From positions 1 through 34,075 of the forward strand of contig JAJRXW010000141.1 in the NCBI GenBank assembly GCA_024276095.1: DNA of 34,075 nt. Direction: 5' to 3'. The position numbers were made by a program, and so were the translations under genes. The stretch comes from Gammaproteobacteria bacterium (GTDB lineage Bacteria; Pseudomonadota; Gammaproteobacteria; Steroidobacterales; GCA-2729495). The notes under the pieces were generated by a model, which did no database searches, was not told where the DNA came from, and saw nothing but the letters and a program-made list of their open reading frames with translations. Positions 26,250-33,174 of the stretch are shown here, in pieces. Each line of letters opens with the position of its first letter. The stretch's first letter is position 1.

Positions 26250-26270
26250 GGGGTTTTTTACTCTGACCCC
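26250..26270. repeat. GGGGTCAGAGTAAAAA-type palindromic motif
   Basis: The minus strand reads GGGGTCAGAGTAAAAAACCCC, with complementary ends (GGGGT/ACCCC). The same wording is common at the ends of short REP/MITE-like elements linked to Y1-type (REP-associated tyrosine) transposases in Gammaproteobacteria, to my knowledge. No transposase is present. It sits between the two DUF1566-like copies and could also act as a weak terminator. Confidence 0.45.
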
Positions 26271-26371
26271 ATTTTATAACCGGTACTTTTTTCAACACAG
26301 GTAGCGGATCACTACCAATTTCTACGCTGAATGAAAGCAAGAACAACAATTCTGGTTTGATGGTGGTTAGT

Positions 26372-27082
26372 ATGAGAATGACGCTCTTTCGATGTATAGG
26401 TGCGATAACCGTCCTGTTAACGGCACCCGGGACACAGGCTGCGCTGCTATCTGTTGCGGGTGGTCAGGCGGTGTACGACACTGATCTGGACCTCACCTGG
26501 GTCTCCGATGCAAATCTGGCAGCGAGTAATACCTTTGGCTTGCCGACAGGGGTCAATTTGGGCCCGCATCCACTGGATCCCAGCGGTGTGGGCGGCATTA
26601 TTCACGCCGACGGTACGATCACCTGGTCGGGCGCTCTGTTCTGGATAGACGCGATGAACGCGGCCAACTATCTGGGTGCCAGCGATTGGCGCTTGCCCAT
26701 CACACCACAGCCAGACCCCACATGTGATATACAGACAGGTGATGTACCCCCGCTGGGATTAGGTAAAAACTGCACCGGTAGTGAAATGGGGCATCTGTAC
26801 AACATTGAAGGCGTGACTTTTGCGACGCCGGGTCTGTTTAGCAATGTCCAGGCCCCCAGCTACTGGTCTGAAACTGAATACCTGCCCAGCGCACTCCCCC
26901 GCGTCTGGGTCTTCCGCTTCACCAACGGCTCCCAGGGCCAGACTGGCTCGGGCAACGGCTTACGCGCGTGGGCTGTTCGTTCGGGCAACATCGGCGTAGT
27001 GCCGGTGCCGGCCGCAGTGTGGCTGTTTGGATCGGGTTTGTTAGGGTTGGCGGGGCTGACGCGCCGCAGCCGCAAGAGCTGA
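26372..27082 (+). CDS. DUF1566-like exported protein with VPLPA-type C-terminal sorting signal (copy 2)
   Basis: A 236-residue paralogue of the preceding gene, with the same architecture: signal peptide (CIGAITVLLTAPGTQAA), LSVAGGQAVYDTDLDLTWVSDANLA, FWIDAMNAANYLGASDWRLP, NCTGSEMGHLYN, and the complete sorting tail VPVPAAVWLFGSGLLGLAG ending in the basic TRRSRKS. ATG 26372 is chosen because it lines up with the start of copy 1; the track start (26357) is a TTG. The 45 bases upstream of both copies are also alike (…AAGAACAA…), so the duplication included the promoter or leader. The middle (DIQTGDVPPLGLGK) has a small insertion relative to copy 1. The function of the domain is unknown; it is often found in surface or secreted proteins. 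Confidence 0.87.
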   Translation: MRMTLFRCIGAITVLLTAPGTQAALLSVAGGQAVYDTDLDLTWVSDANLAASNTFGLPTGVNLGPHPLDPSGVGGIIHADGTITWSGALFWIDAMNAANYLGASDWRLPITPQPDPTCDIQTGDVPPLGLGKNCTGSEMGHLYNIEGVTFATPGLFSNVQAPSYWSETEYLPSALPRVWVFRFTNGSQGQTGSGNGLRAWAVRSGNIGVVPVPAAVWLFGSGLLGLAGLTRRSRKS

Positions 27083-27402
27083 TATTTGATTGTGACAGCT
27101 TCTTGTACCCGGCCCGGGTATTAGAACCGAGTTTCCCATATCGCAGGCGGCTCTCATGCAGGGGTACAGTCAATTGCGCCTGGTACGAAATGTTTTCGAG
27201 GTCGTCGGCCAGCCGGATTTGCGAATAATCGCTTTCCAGCTGCCGACCGAATCCCGGGTCTAAGTGTCGCCATCAGAGCTGGGGTACAGTGAATCTGCGT
27301 TTCACAACTGCACCAAAACCGTACCTCGGCCCCAACTGATTGTTCAGCCCCGAACGGCGGAAAAAACCAGAAAACTCTAAGCCATTGGTTTTGTAGCCAT
27401 TA
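27083..27402. repeat. gene-free gap carrying the right-hand copies of the repeat family
   Basis: These 320 bases contain no supported gene. The 41-base block at 27132-27172 repeats 20824-20864 (39/41). GGTACAGT follows at 27163-27170 and 27283-27290, and ACCGTACC at 27318-27325 forms an inverted pair with the latter. The gap ends at the CCA end of tRNA-Ser. The repeat copies therefore lie just inside both tRNA-derived ends of the 20.0-27.4 kb segment. Confidence 0.7.
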
Positions 27403-27493
27403 TGGCGGAGGGAGAGGGATTCGAACCCCCGTGGGGCGTAAGCCCCCCACTGATTTCGAGTCAGGGCCGTTTGACCAGCTCCGGCATCCCTCC
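27403..27493 (-). tRNA. tRNA-Ser, anticodon CGA
   Basis: On the minus strand: acceptor GGAGGGA, D-arm TGCCGGAGCTGGTCAAACGG, anticodon arm CCTGACTCGAAATCAG (anticodon CGA, reads UCG), a long variable arm (GGGGGGCTTACGCCCC), T-arm with TTCGAAT, and encoded CCA. The long variable arm and the CGA loop identify a class II serine tRNA. It is the likely attachment site for the segment to its left. Confidence 0.95.
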
Positions 27494-27853
27494 AGCAAGG
27501 CGCCGATTATAGGGACATCGGCCCTCCCGAGATAGCGTATTGGCGTCCGGACAGGGCAAAAAAAGCCGTTTTTCCCGGTTTTTTCGCGAGTTTTGGCGTT
27601 ACCGCCATAAGGAAAATCCGCCAGCTGCCGATACTGAATGCGAAGGGCTGTGTTCAGCCCGTTTGGTTTGTCTGAATCTCAACAAAATCAGGCCCATAGC
27701 AGAAAAAATGACCCGTCAATTATGGAAAACGTGTGAACTGAGTCTCAGCGTCCGCGCTGCTGCCCCACTACAGTGGAGAGGGCAGTGTGCGCCGACCGTC
27801 GGGGCTCACGGCCGAACTCTGTATTCGGACCGGCTACCACCGAAGAATCGTTA
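27494..27853. other. gap between tRNA-Ser and pomA, with promoter elements
   Basis: No gene is supported; the track ORF at 27540-27854 has atypical composition. For the tRNA (minus strand) there is a perfect TATAAT at 27506-27511, 12 bases before the tRNA 5' end, followed by a GC-rich discriminator. In the pomA leader, CTGCCC...GGGCAG with an inner CACT/AGTG pairing (27760-27785) can form a hairpin about 70 bases before the start codon. I see no clear sigma-28 or sigma-54 site. Confidence 0.5.
27506..27511 (-). promoter_or_regulatory. -10 element of the tRNA-Ser promoter
   Basis: Minus-strand TATAAT, 12 bases upstream of the tRNA 5' end, matches the sigma-70 -10 consensus exactly. The -35 region at the expected spacing is weak. 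Confidence 0.6.
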
Positions 27854-28618
27854 ATGGATCTTGCTACTTTAATCGGCTTAATTTTCGGGATGATGGTCAT
27901 CCTCGGGTCGATCATGGTCGGCGGTTCGCTGGGGACGTTTATCAATATCCCCAGTGTGCTGGTGGTTTTTGCCGGTACTGCTGCGGCGACCCTGATCAAG
28001 TTCTCGCTGAGTGACTGTATCTACGCATTGAAGCGCGGCGTTGGCATGGCTTTCTTCGATACCGGCAGCAATCCGCGCGAACTGGTCGAGCAGATCAAAA
28101 CACTTGCCGACAAGGCCAGGAAAGAGGGTTTGCTGGTTCTCGAGGATGAGCCGGTAGATAACGTGTTTTTCAAAAAAGGGATTCAGCTGTGCGTGGACGG
28201 CCAGACCCCGGAGTTTGTACGCAAGGTGCTGTCCAGCGAAATGGACCTGAGCATCGAGCGTGACGAGCTGGGCGAGCGGATATACCGGGGCATCGGCGAG
28301 GCCGCCCCGGCATTCGGCATGATCGGTACGCTGATCGGCCTGGTGCAGATGCTTGCCAACATGAGCGACCCCGCCTCGATTGGCCCTGCCATGGCCGTCG
28401 CCCTGTTGACCACGCTGTATGGTGCGGTCATTGCCAACCTGTTTGCCAACCCGCTGGCCGACAAACTGCAGATGCGCTACATGTACGACCGGTTGACCCG
28501 CTCGCTGATTCTCGAAGGCGTACTCTCCATCGCCGAAGGTGAGAGCCCGCATGTCATCGGGGAATACCTGTCAACCTTCCTGCAGGACGGCGAACCACAA
28601 GCGGCACCGTCAAGCTGA
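27854..28618 (+). CDS. pomA: flagellar motor stator protein PomA/MotA (Na+-type)
   Basis: Inner-membrane stator subunit that, with PomB, conducts ions to turn the flagellar rotor. ATG 27854 gives 254 residues, the PomA size (MotA of E. coli is about 295); the track start lies 27 codons upstream and has no support. MDLATLIGLIFGMMVILGSIMVGG is helix 1, VVFAGTAAATLIKFSL helix 2. The cytoplasmic loop with charged residues follows, then AAPAFGMIGTLIGLVQML (helix 3, with the conserved proline) and GPAMAVALLTTLYGAVIANLFANPLADKL (helix 4). The gene is followed 17 bases later by pomB. Sodium use is inferred from similarity to PomA rather than MotA. Confidence 0.93.
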   Translation: MDLATLIGLIFGMMVILGSIMVGGSLGTFINIPSVLVVFAGTAAATLIKFSLSDCIYALKRGVGMAFFDTGSNPRELVEQIKTLADKARKEGLLVLEDEPVDNVFFKKGIQLCVDGQTPEFVRKVLSSEMDLSIERDELGERIYRGIGEAAPAFGMIGTLIGLVQMLANMSDPASIGPAMAVALLTTLYGAVIANLFANPLADKLQMRYMYDRLTRSLILEGVLSIAEGESPHVIGEYLSTFLQDGEPQAAPSS

Positions 28619-28635
28619 TGATCAGGTAAACAGTC

Positions 28636-29364
28636 ATGGGCGAGAAAAAGAAAGGCGCGGAGGTCCCCCAATGGATGACCACCTTTGCCGACCTGATGGC
28701 GTTGATGATGACCTTCTTTGTGCTGCTGTATTCGTTCTCCACCATTGAAGAAAAGAAGTTCAAAATGATCGCCCGGTCGATGGCGGAAGGGTTCGGCTCG
28801 TCGGTGGTTCGATTTACCGAGACGGCGAATTCCTCACCGGGTGCACCGACCTTTACGCCCATGCAGCCTTCCGCATCCCGTTCCCGCTCACGCTCCGATG
28901 CGGACCTCAAAGCGGAGGCTACCGCGGATCTGCTGGTTCAGCTGAAAGAATCGATGCAGGAGGAAATATCGGAGGGCCTTATCGACGTTGAGACGCAGGG
29001 CAACAGCGTGACCGTCAGACTGCCGGAAGAAATCGCATTCCCGTCCGGAAGCGACAGGCTTTCCAGCGACATCCTCCCCATCATTGCGCTTGTCGGCAAC
29101 GCTCTGAAAGATTCTCCAGGCCTGATCATGGTTTCCGGGCATACCGACGACCAGCCGATCGCCTCGTCCGAATTCCGCTCCAACTGGGAGCTTTCCACCG
29201 ACCGGGCGGTATCGGTGGTGCACCAGTTCATGACGCTCAGCGGTATAGACCCGGCACGGCTCAGTGCCGTCGGCTATGCGGATACACGTCCGCTGGTGCC
29301 AAACGATACGCCGGAGAATCGCGCCAAAAACCGGCGTGTGGAAATCAACATTGTGAACGACTGA
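28636..29364 (+). CDS. pomB: flagellar motor stator protein PomB/MotB
   Basis: Stator partner of PomA, anchoring the complex to peptidoglycan. Its one membrane helix (WMTTFADLMALMMTFFVLLYSF) contains the ion-binding aspartate (Asp19 in TFADLMALM). A Ser/Arg-rich linker (SASRSRSRSD) and helical plug region follow, then an OmpA-like peptidoglycan-binding domain from about residue 115, with VSGHTDDQPI, ELSTDRAVSVVHQF and the closing NRRVEINI. Length is 242 residues, somewhat short for PomB, mainly in the linker. The start ATG 28636 follows a weak ribosome site (CAGGTAA region). The two-gene unit is like other polar-flagellum systems. Confidence 0.93.
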   Translation: MGEKKKGAEVPQWMTTFADLMALMMTFFVLLYSFSTIEEKKFKMIARSMAEGFGSSVVRFTETANSSPGAPTFTPMQPSASRSRSRSDADLKAEATADLLVQLKESMQEEISEGLIDVETQGNSVTVRLPEEIAFPSGSDRLSSDILPIIALVGNALKDSPGLIMVSGHTDDQPIASSEFRSNWELSTDRAVSVVHQFMTLSGIDPARLSAVGYADTRPLVPNDTPENRAKNRRVEINIVND

Positions 29365-29656
29365 TACACGCCTCGAGCAACCTGAGAAAGATATCCGGGT
29401 GGCTGATCAGGCTGTTGCCCAGAGCGTGACTGTCGACCGAACAGTCTGCCGGTGCCACACCCGGATTCTGATTTTCCGATGCTTTCTCGATGTGGTACCA
29501 CCGAAACCACTGCTCCAGCGGCAGCGCATCGCTTTTTACGGATTCCGTATACTGCCGATAGGCACGGTAATGACGGGCAACCCGCTGCACTTCAGCAGGG
29601 TCAATGCCGGCTTCCCGGCACTCCCCGTGCCAGTCGCTGCTCTCCTTCCCGCCCAT
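29345..29656 (-). CDS. small hypothetical protein
   Basis: A 103-residue product not assigned to a named family. It opens SDWHGECREAGIDPAEVQRVARHYRAYRQ, which looks like a genuine helical small protein (a D-W-x-x-x-C-x-x-x-G-I-D-P pattern), and has an acidic/aromatic middle (LPLEQWFRWYHIE). Start ATG 29656 has no clear ribosome site. Its 3' end overlaps the end of pomB by 20 bases on the opposite strand. Coding is plausible from the protein-like composition, but unproved. Confidence 0.5.
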   Translation of the reverse strand: MGGKESSDWHGECREAGIDPAEVQRVARHYRAYRQYTESVKSDALPLEQWFRWYHIEKASENQNPGVAPADCSVDSHALGNSLISHPDIFLRLLEACISRSQC

Positions 29657-29779
29657 ATCCGATTACCCGCGTTGCCGTACGATTTGTCGATTCAATACTC
29701 GATTTTGCATAATACCAGCATGCTCAAAACAGGAATGTCAACATGGCATGAAGCAACTGCAGCATGCTAAATTGAGGCC

Positions 29780-31216
29780 GTGAGAGTCACGCTCCTACTC
29801 TGCCTCGCCATCCTGGCCGGTACCTGTTCTGCTCCCCCGACCTTACTGGAGGAGGTGCAGCAACTCGGCAAACTGCGCGTGATTACCCGAAACAATCCAA
29901 CGACCTACTATATCGGAGCCAATGGTCCGGAGGGACCGGAGTATGAACTGGTGCGGGGATTTGCGCACTTCATCGGCGTGGAACTCGATCTGCAGGTAGC
30001 CGAGTCGTTTTCCAGAATATTGCCGACGATAAAATCCGGCAAAGCCCACGTCGCGGCAGCCGGCCTGACCGCCACACCGGAACGAAGCGAGCGGGTTACA
30101 TTCGGCCCGTCATTCCTGCCCGTCACGCAGCACCTGATTTACAAGCTGGGCACGGGCCGGCCCCACAGCATGAAAGACGTACTCGGCAAGCGGCTGGAAG
30201 TCATTGACGGAACCAGCTATGTCGACTCGCTGGCTTTGGCGCAGCAGGAACTGCCGGACCTGGTGTGGGTAGAGAATCCGCACAGCGATATCGCAGAACT
30301 GCTGACCAAAATTGCCGATGGCCGGATCGACTATACGATTGTAGATTCCACGATATTTGCGATCTACCAGAATTATCTTCCGGAAATCCGCATTGCTTTC
30401 GAAGTCGTCACCGGGGACTCCCTGGCATGGGCATTCCCGAAACGCGCCGACGACAGCCTGATCGCCCGGGCGGGGCAATATCTCGATTTCATCCGGGACA
30501 ATGGCGAATTCGACCGCATCATGGATCGCTACTACGGCCATACCGAACGTTTCGACTATGTCGGTACGCGGAAATTCATTCGTGAATACACAAAGAAGCT
30601 GCCGCTGTACAAATCGATGTTCCAGGATGCCGCAGACCGGATCGATATGGACTGGCGTCTTCTGGCGGCAATCGGCTACCAGGAATCGCACTGGAACCCC
30701 CTGGCGGTATCGCCTACCGGCGTTCGCGGCATCATGATGCTGACGCAGAACACCGCAAACTCTCTCGGCATCGAAGACCGGGTCGATCCTGAACAGAGTA
30801 TTTTCGGCGGAGCGGAGTACCTGGCCAACATCAAGCGCCGGATACCGGCATCCATCGCCGAGCCCGACCGAACCTGGTTTGCGCTGGCTGCCTACAACGT
30901 CGGCTACGGCCATCTTCAGGATGCCCGCAAAATCACCCGCATGAACGGCGGCGACCCGATGCGCTGGATCGACGTCAAGCCCAGTCTGCTGCTGCTCACA
31001 CAGAAAAAGTGGTACTCGCAGGTGCCCAGCGGCTACGCTCGGGGCTGGGAACCGGTGCAATACGTGGACAATATACGCAGCTATTACAATATTCTGATCT
31101 GGCTCACGGACAACGACGACACCGAAACGCCCGAGCAACCGAAGCTTGAAAGCAAGCCTTCCGCTACCATTGCAAATGCCGGCGCGGGAATGCCGGAGAA
31201 AAGGAATAACGGCTAG
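29780..31216 (+). CDS. mltF: membrane-bound lytic murein transglycosylase F
   Basis: Cleaves the MurNAc-GlcNAc bond of peptidoglycan to 1,6-anhydro products at the outer membrane/periplasm. An N-terminal signal (LLLCLAILAGTC, lipobox AGTC) precedes an SBP_bac_3-like domain (about 30-255: KLRVITRNNPTTYYIGANGP ... ERSERVTFGPSF), which senses cell-wall peptides in MltF. The catalytic SLT domain follows from about 285, with the acid Glu302 in GYQESHWNP, then PTGVRGIMMLTQNTA and AAYNVGYGHLQDA. The start is GTG 29780; 478 residues is normal. It converges on tadA, an E. coli-like neighbourhood, and the two stop codons overlap (CTAG at 31213-31216). Confidence 0.95.
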   Translation: MRVTLLLCLAILAGTCSAPPTLLEEVQQLGKLRVITRNNPTTYYIGANGPEGPEYELVRGFAHFIGVELDLQVAESFSRILPTIKSGKAHVAAAGLTATPERSERVTFGPSFLPVTQHLIYKLGTGRPHSMKDVLGKRLEVIDGTSYVDSLALAQQELPDLVWVENPHSDIAELLTKIADGRIDYTIVDSTIFAIYQNYLPEIRIAFEVVTGDSLAWAFPKRADDSLIARAGQYLDFIRDNGEFDRIMDRYYGHTERFDYVGTRKFIREYTKKLPLYKSMFQDAADRIDMDWRLLAAIGYQESHWNPLAVSPTGVRGIMMLTQNTANSLGIEDRVDPEQSIFGGAEYLANIKRRIPASIAEPDRTWFALAAYNVGYGHLQDARKITRMNGGDPMRWIDVKPSLLLLTQKKWYSQVPSGYARGWEPVQYVDNIRSYYNILIWLTDNDDTETPEQPKLESKPSATIANAGAGMPEKRNNG

Positions 31217-31686
31217 CAGCGCCTGGCGCGGAAAAATATCTGCAGGAGATCACGACAATCCTGCTCAAGCACTCCGCCGGTCACAATGACACGATGGTTG
31301 GACTCGACGGCCCTGACGACATCGAACACGGTCCCGGCAGCGCCAAAGCGGAAATCCGGCACTCCGAACACCAGGCGCTGCACGCGCGCATGCACCATGG
31401 CGCCGGCGCACATCGGGCACGGCTCCATGGTCACGTACAAGCTGGTACCCGGCAAGCGATAATTGCCGGTCAGGCGGGCACCTTCGCGCAGCGCGATAAT
31501 TTCCGCATGTGCAGTCGGGTCGCAACCTGAGACCGGCTGGTTCCAGCCTGCAGCGATTACTGTATCGTCTTTGACCAGAACGGCGCCGACAGGCACTTCC
31601 CCGGCCTGTTCCGCCCGGACAGCCAGCTCGATCGCCCGGCGCATGAACGCCTCATCTCCGGCCTGCAGCACCGCTCCTGCTCCCAT
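31213..31686 (-). CDS. tadA: tRNA adenosine-34 deaminase TadA
   Basis: Converts adenosine to inosine at the wobble position of tRNA-Arg(ACG). The zinc-deaminase motifs are complete: HAE (His60, Glu62 in TAHAEIIALREGA) and PCPMC (Cys90, Cys93 in EPCPMCAGAM), with VPVGAVLVKDD and ARVQRLVFGVPDF. Length 157 residues, as usual. ATG 31684-31686 gives an N-terminus a little longer than in E. coli; there is no strong ribosome site. A structured GC-rich element (31699-31762) lies just upstream. The downstream neighbour mltF overlaps by four bases in the opposite direction. Confidence 0.95.
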   Translation of the reverse strand: MGAGAVLQAGDEAFMRRAIELAVRAEQAGEVPVGAVLVKDDTVIAAGWNQPVSGCDPTAHAEIIALREGARLTGNYRLPGTSLYVTMEPCPMCAGAMVHARVQRLVFGVPDFRFGAAGTVFDVVRAVESNHRVIVTGGVLEQDCRDLLQIFFRARRC

Positions 31687-31698
31687 TCGATTGTAAAT

Positions 31699-31762
31699 AG
31701 CCCGCCAAACACGGTATTGGAGCCGGGTTTCCGGCTCCCGTCAACGGTTTCATGGGCGGGCT
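31699..31762. other. nested GC-rich inverted repeats between tadA and the glycosidase-like gene
   Basis: Outer arms AGCCCGCC (31699-31706) and GGCGGGCT (31755-31762) flank an inner perfect hairpin GGAGCCGG-gttt-CCGGCTCC (31719-31738). No U-tract follows on either strand, so a classical terminator is doubtful. It could end transcription of the glycosidase-like gene or fold in the tadA leader. Confidence 0.5.
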
Positions 31763-31780
31763 CGTTCGGCTTGCGCAGCG

Positions 31781-32908
31781 CTACGGCCTCAGGCTGGCCA
31801 GGTCCACTTCGATCCGCCCAAAATGCACGTTGGAAAACATCTGATCCGGCGGGGCGTCCGAGCCCATGAAATAGATGTGCACCTGACCGCCTTGCACGAT
31901 AGCGCTGGGGCCACCGACGAAAGTGGCATACCAGGTATTTGCGGTTTTCTGAATCAGGGCCTGGGGGGTGCGGGTCCAGTGGATACCGTCATCGCTGTAG
32001 GCATGACCGATGCCCTGAAGTTGCGAATTGTCGCTGGCGCCACCTACATAGAACAGATGATAGCCTTGGACGGGATCCTTGATCACATTCGAGTGGCCCA
32101 CGAGCAACGAGTCCCAGCCGCTGGCGGATGGCAGGAAAACCGGATCGGCATTCTGGCTCCAGTTGATGCCGTCGCTGGAGGTTGCATAACCGATGCGTCC
32201 GCCCCACACCCCCTGGTCGTCCAGACCCAGCGTCGAGTACCACATCTTGAAGATCATGCCGGCCGGTTCATAGATCACACTGGGCTCGAGCACGCCGCCG
32301 TTTTTCAGGCCATTCGCATCCGTATAAACCTGCTCCCAGGTATTCATGGGGCTGAGCACGGCGCCGGGTACTTTTACCCAGACCCTGCCATCGGTGGATG
32401 TGGCCAGCCGGATATCGAATGCCGACTCGTCATCCAGACGCCGTGCATAGTACAAATAGTAGGTGGCCCCGAGCTTCAGCACATAGGGCGTCTCCAGAGC
32501 ATACGAGACATTACGGGCCGCATCAAAGGCGGGAACCAAATCCAGCTTGACCCATTGATTGATATCTTTCGGGTCGGTCCAGTGGATGCCGTCGCTCGAG
32601 CGGGCCGAGGCAATACCCTGTTTGCCGACACTGTTGATGTTGGCAACAGCGCTGAACCAGGTCCTCAGTTCGCTGCCGTCCTGGATCATCACGGGGTCGG
32701 CATTCAGCCCCAGGGGATGAAAATTCCTGACATCAGTCCGGTAGTTGTTGAGCAGATCATCGGAGATCTGCTGATCGTCTGCGGTAAGTAATTCTGTCAC
32801 CGGGTAAACCGGGCGGATCGGGTTCGGTGGTGGACCGGTCGACGAGCCGCCTCCTCCACAGCCAACAATGAAGATCCCCAAAAGCGCCGCTGACCCGAAA
32901 CGTCTCAC
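31781..32908 (-). CDS. lipoprotein with five-bladed beta-propeller (GH43/GH32-like) domain
   Basis: A 375-residue predicted lipoprotein (MRRFGSAALLGIFIVGC, lipobox IVGC) with a Gly-rich linker (GGGGSS) and a glycosidase-like propeller. Repeated blades carry the Asp-box-like line (S-D-G-x-x-W): SARSSDGIHWT, ATSTDGRVWVKV, ATSSDGINWSQN, YSDDGIHWTRT, with intervening YYLYYARR, FKMWYSTLG and YHLFYVGGAS. This matches GH43/GH32/GH68-type and sialidase-like folds. Catalytic residues cannot be assigned with confidence, so it could be a carbohydrate binder rather than an enzyme. The start is GTG 32906-32908. It stands alone. Confidence 0.78.
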   Translation of the reverse strand: MRRFGSAALLGIFIVGCGGGGSSTGPPPNPIRPVYPVTELLTADDQQISDDLLNNYRTDVRNFHPLGLNADPVMIQDGSELRTWFSAVANINSVGKQGIASARSSDGIHWTDPKDINQWVKLDLVPAFDAARNVSYALETPYVLKLGATYYLYYARRLDDESAFDIRLATSTDGRVWVKVPGAVLSPMNTWEQVYTDANGLKNGGVLEPSVIYEPAGMIFKMWYSTLGLDDQGVWGGRIGYATSSDGINWSQNADPVFLPSASGWDSLLVGHSNVIKDPVQGYHLFYVGGASDNSQLQGIGHAYSDDGIHWTRTPQALIQKTANTWYATFVGGPSAIVQGGQVHIYFMGSDAPPDQMFSNVHFGRIEVDLASLRP

Positions 32909-33174
32909 TACGCCTACTCGATGATCAACAGCTCATGAAAAGCCGGCAACGCTGTGCTACTAAGCACATGGTTCGGGTGGCTGCAGCGTAACCGATTGAA
33001 CACCGCCAACGACGCCCTGGCTCACCGGCCATACTTTTATTCTCATGCGCACGTTCTCGTTATCATGCTGATTGTAAACAATATTGACAACTAGCCAATA
33101 TCAACCATATTCCCTGTTACGCTTGGTTCCGGTAAATCTGTCATTTATCCTGAATTCGTAGTACTGGTATTCAC
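32909..33174. other. gene-free gap
   Basis: AT-richer than its flanks. A TATTG-N9-CAATA inverted pair lies around 33084-33102, within a TTGACA-like stretch that could be a promoter for the minus-strand glycosidase-like gene. Nothing else is recognised. Confidence 0.3.

Noticed and set aside
27540-27854. Plus-strand ORF of 104 residues before pomA
   Set aside because: Arg/Ser-rich shadow-like composition, no ribosome site, and it lies over promoter and leader sequence.
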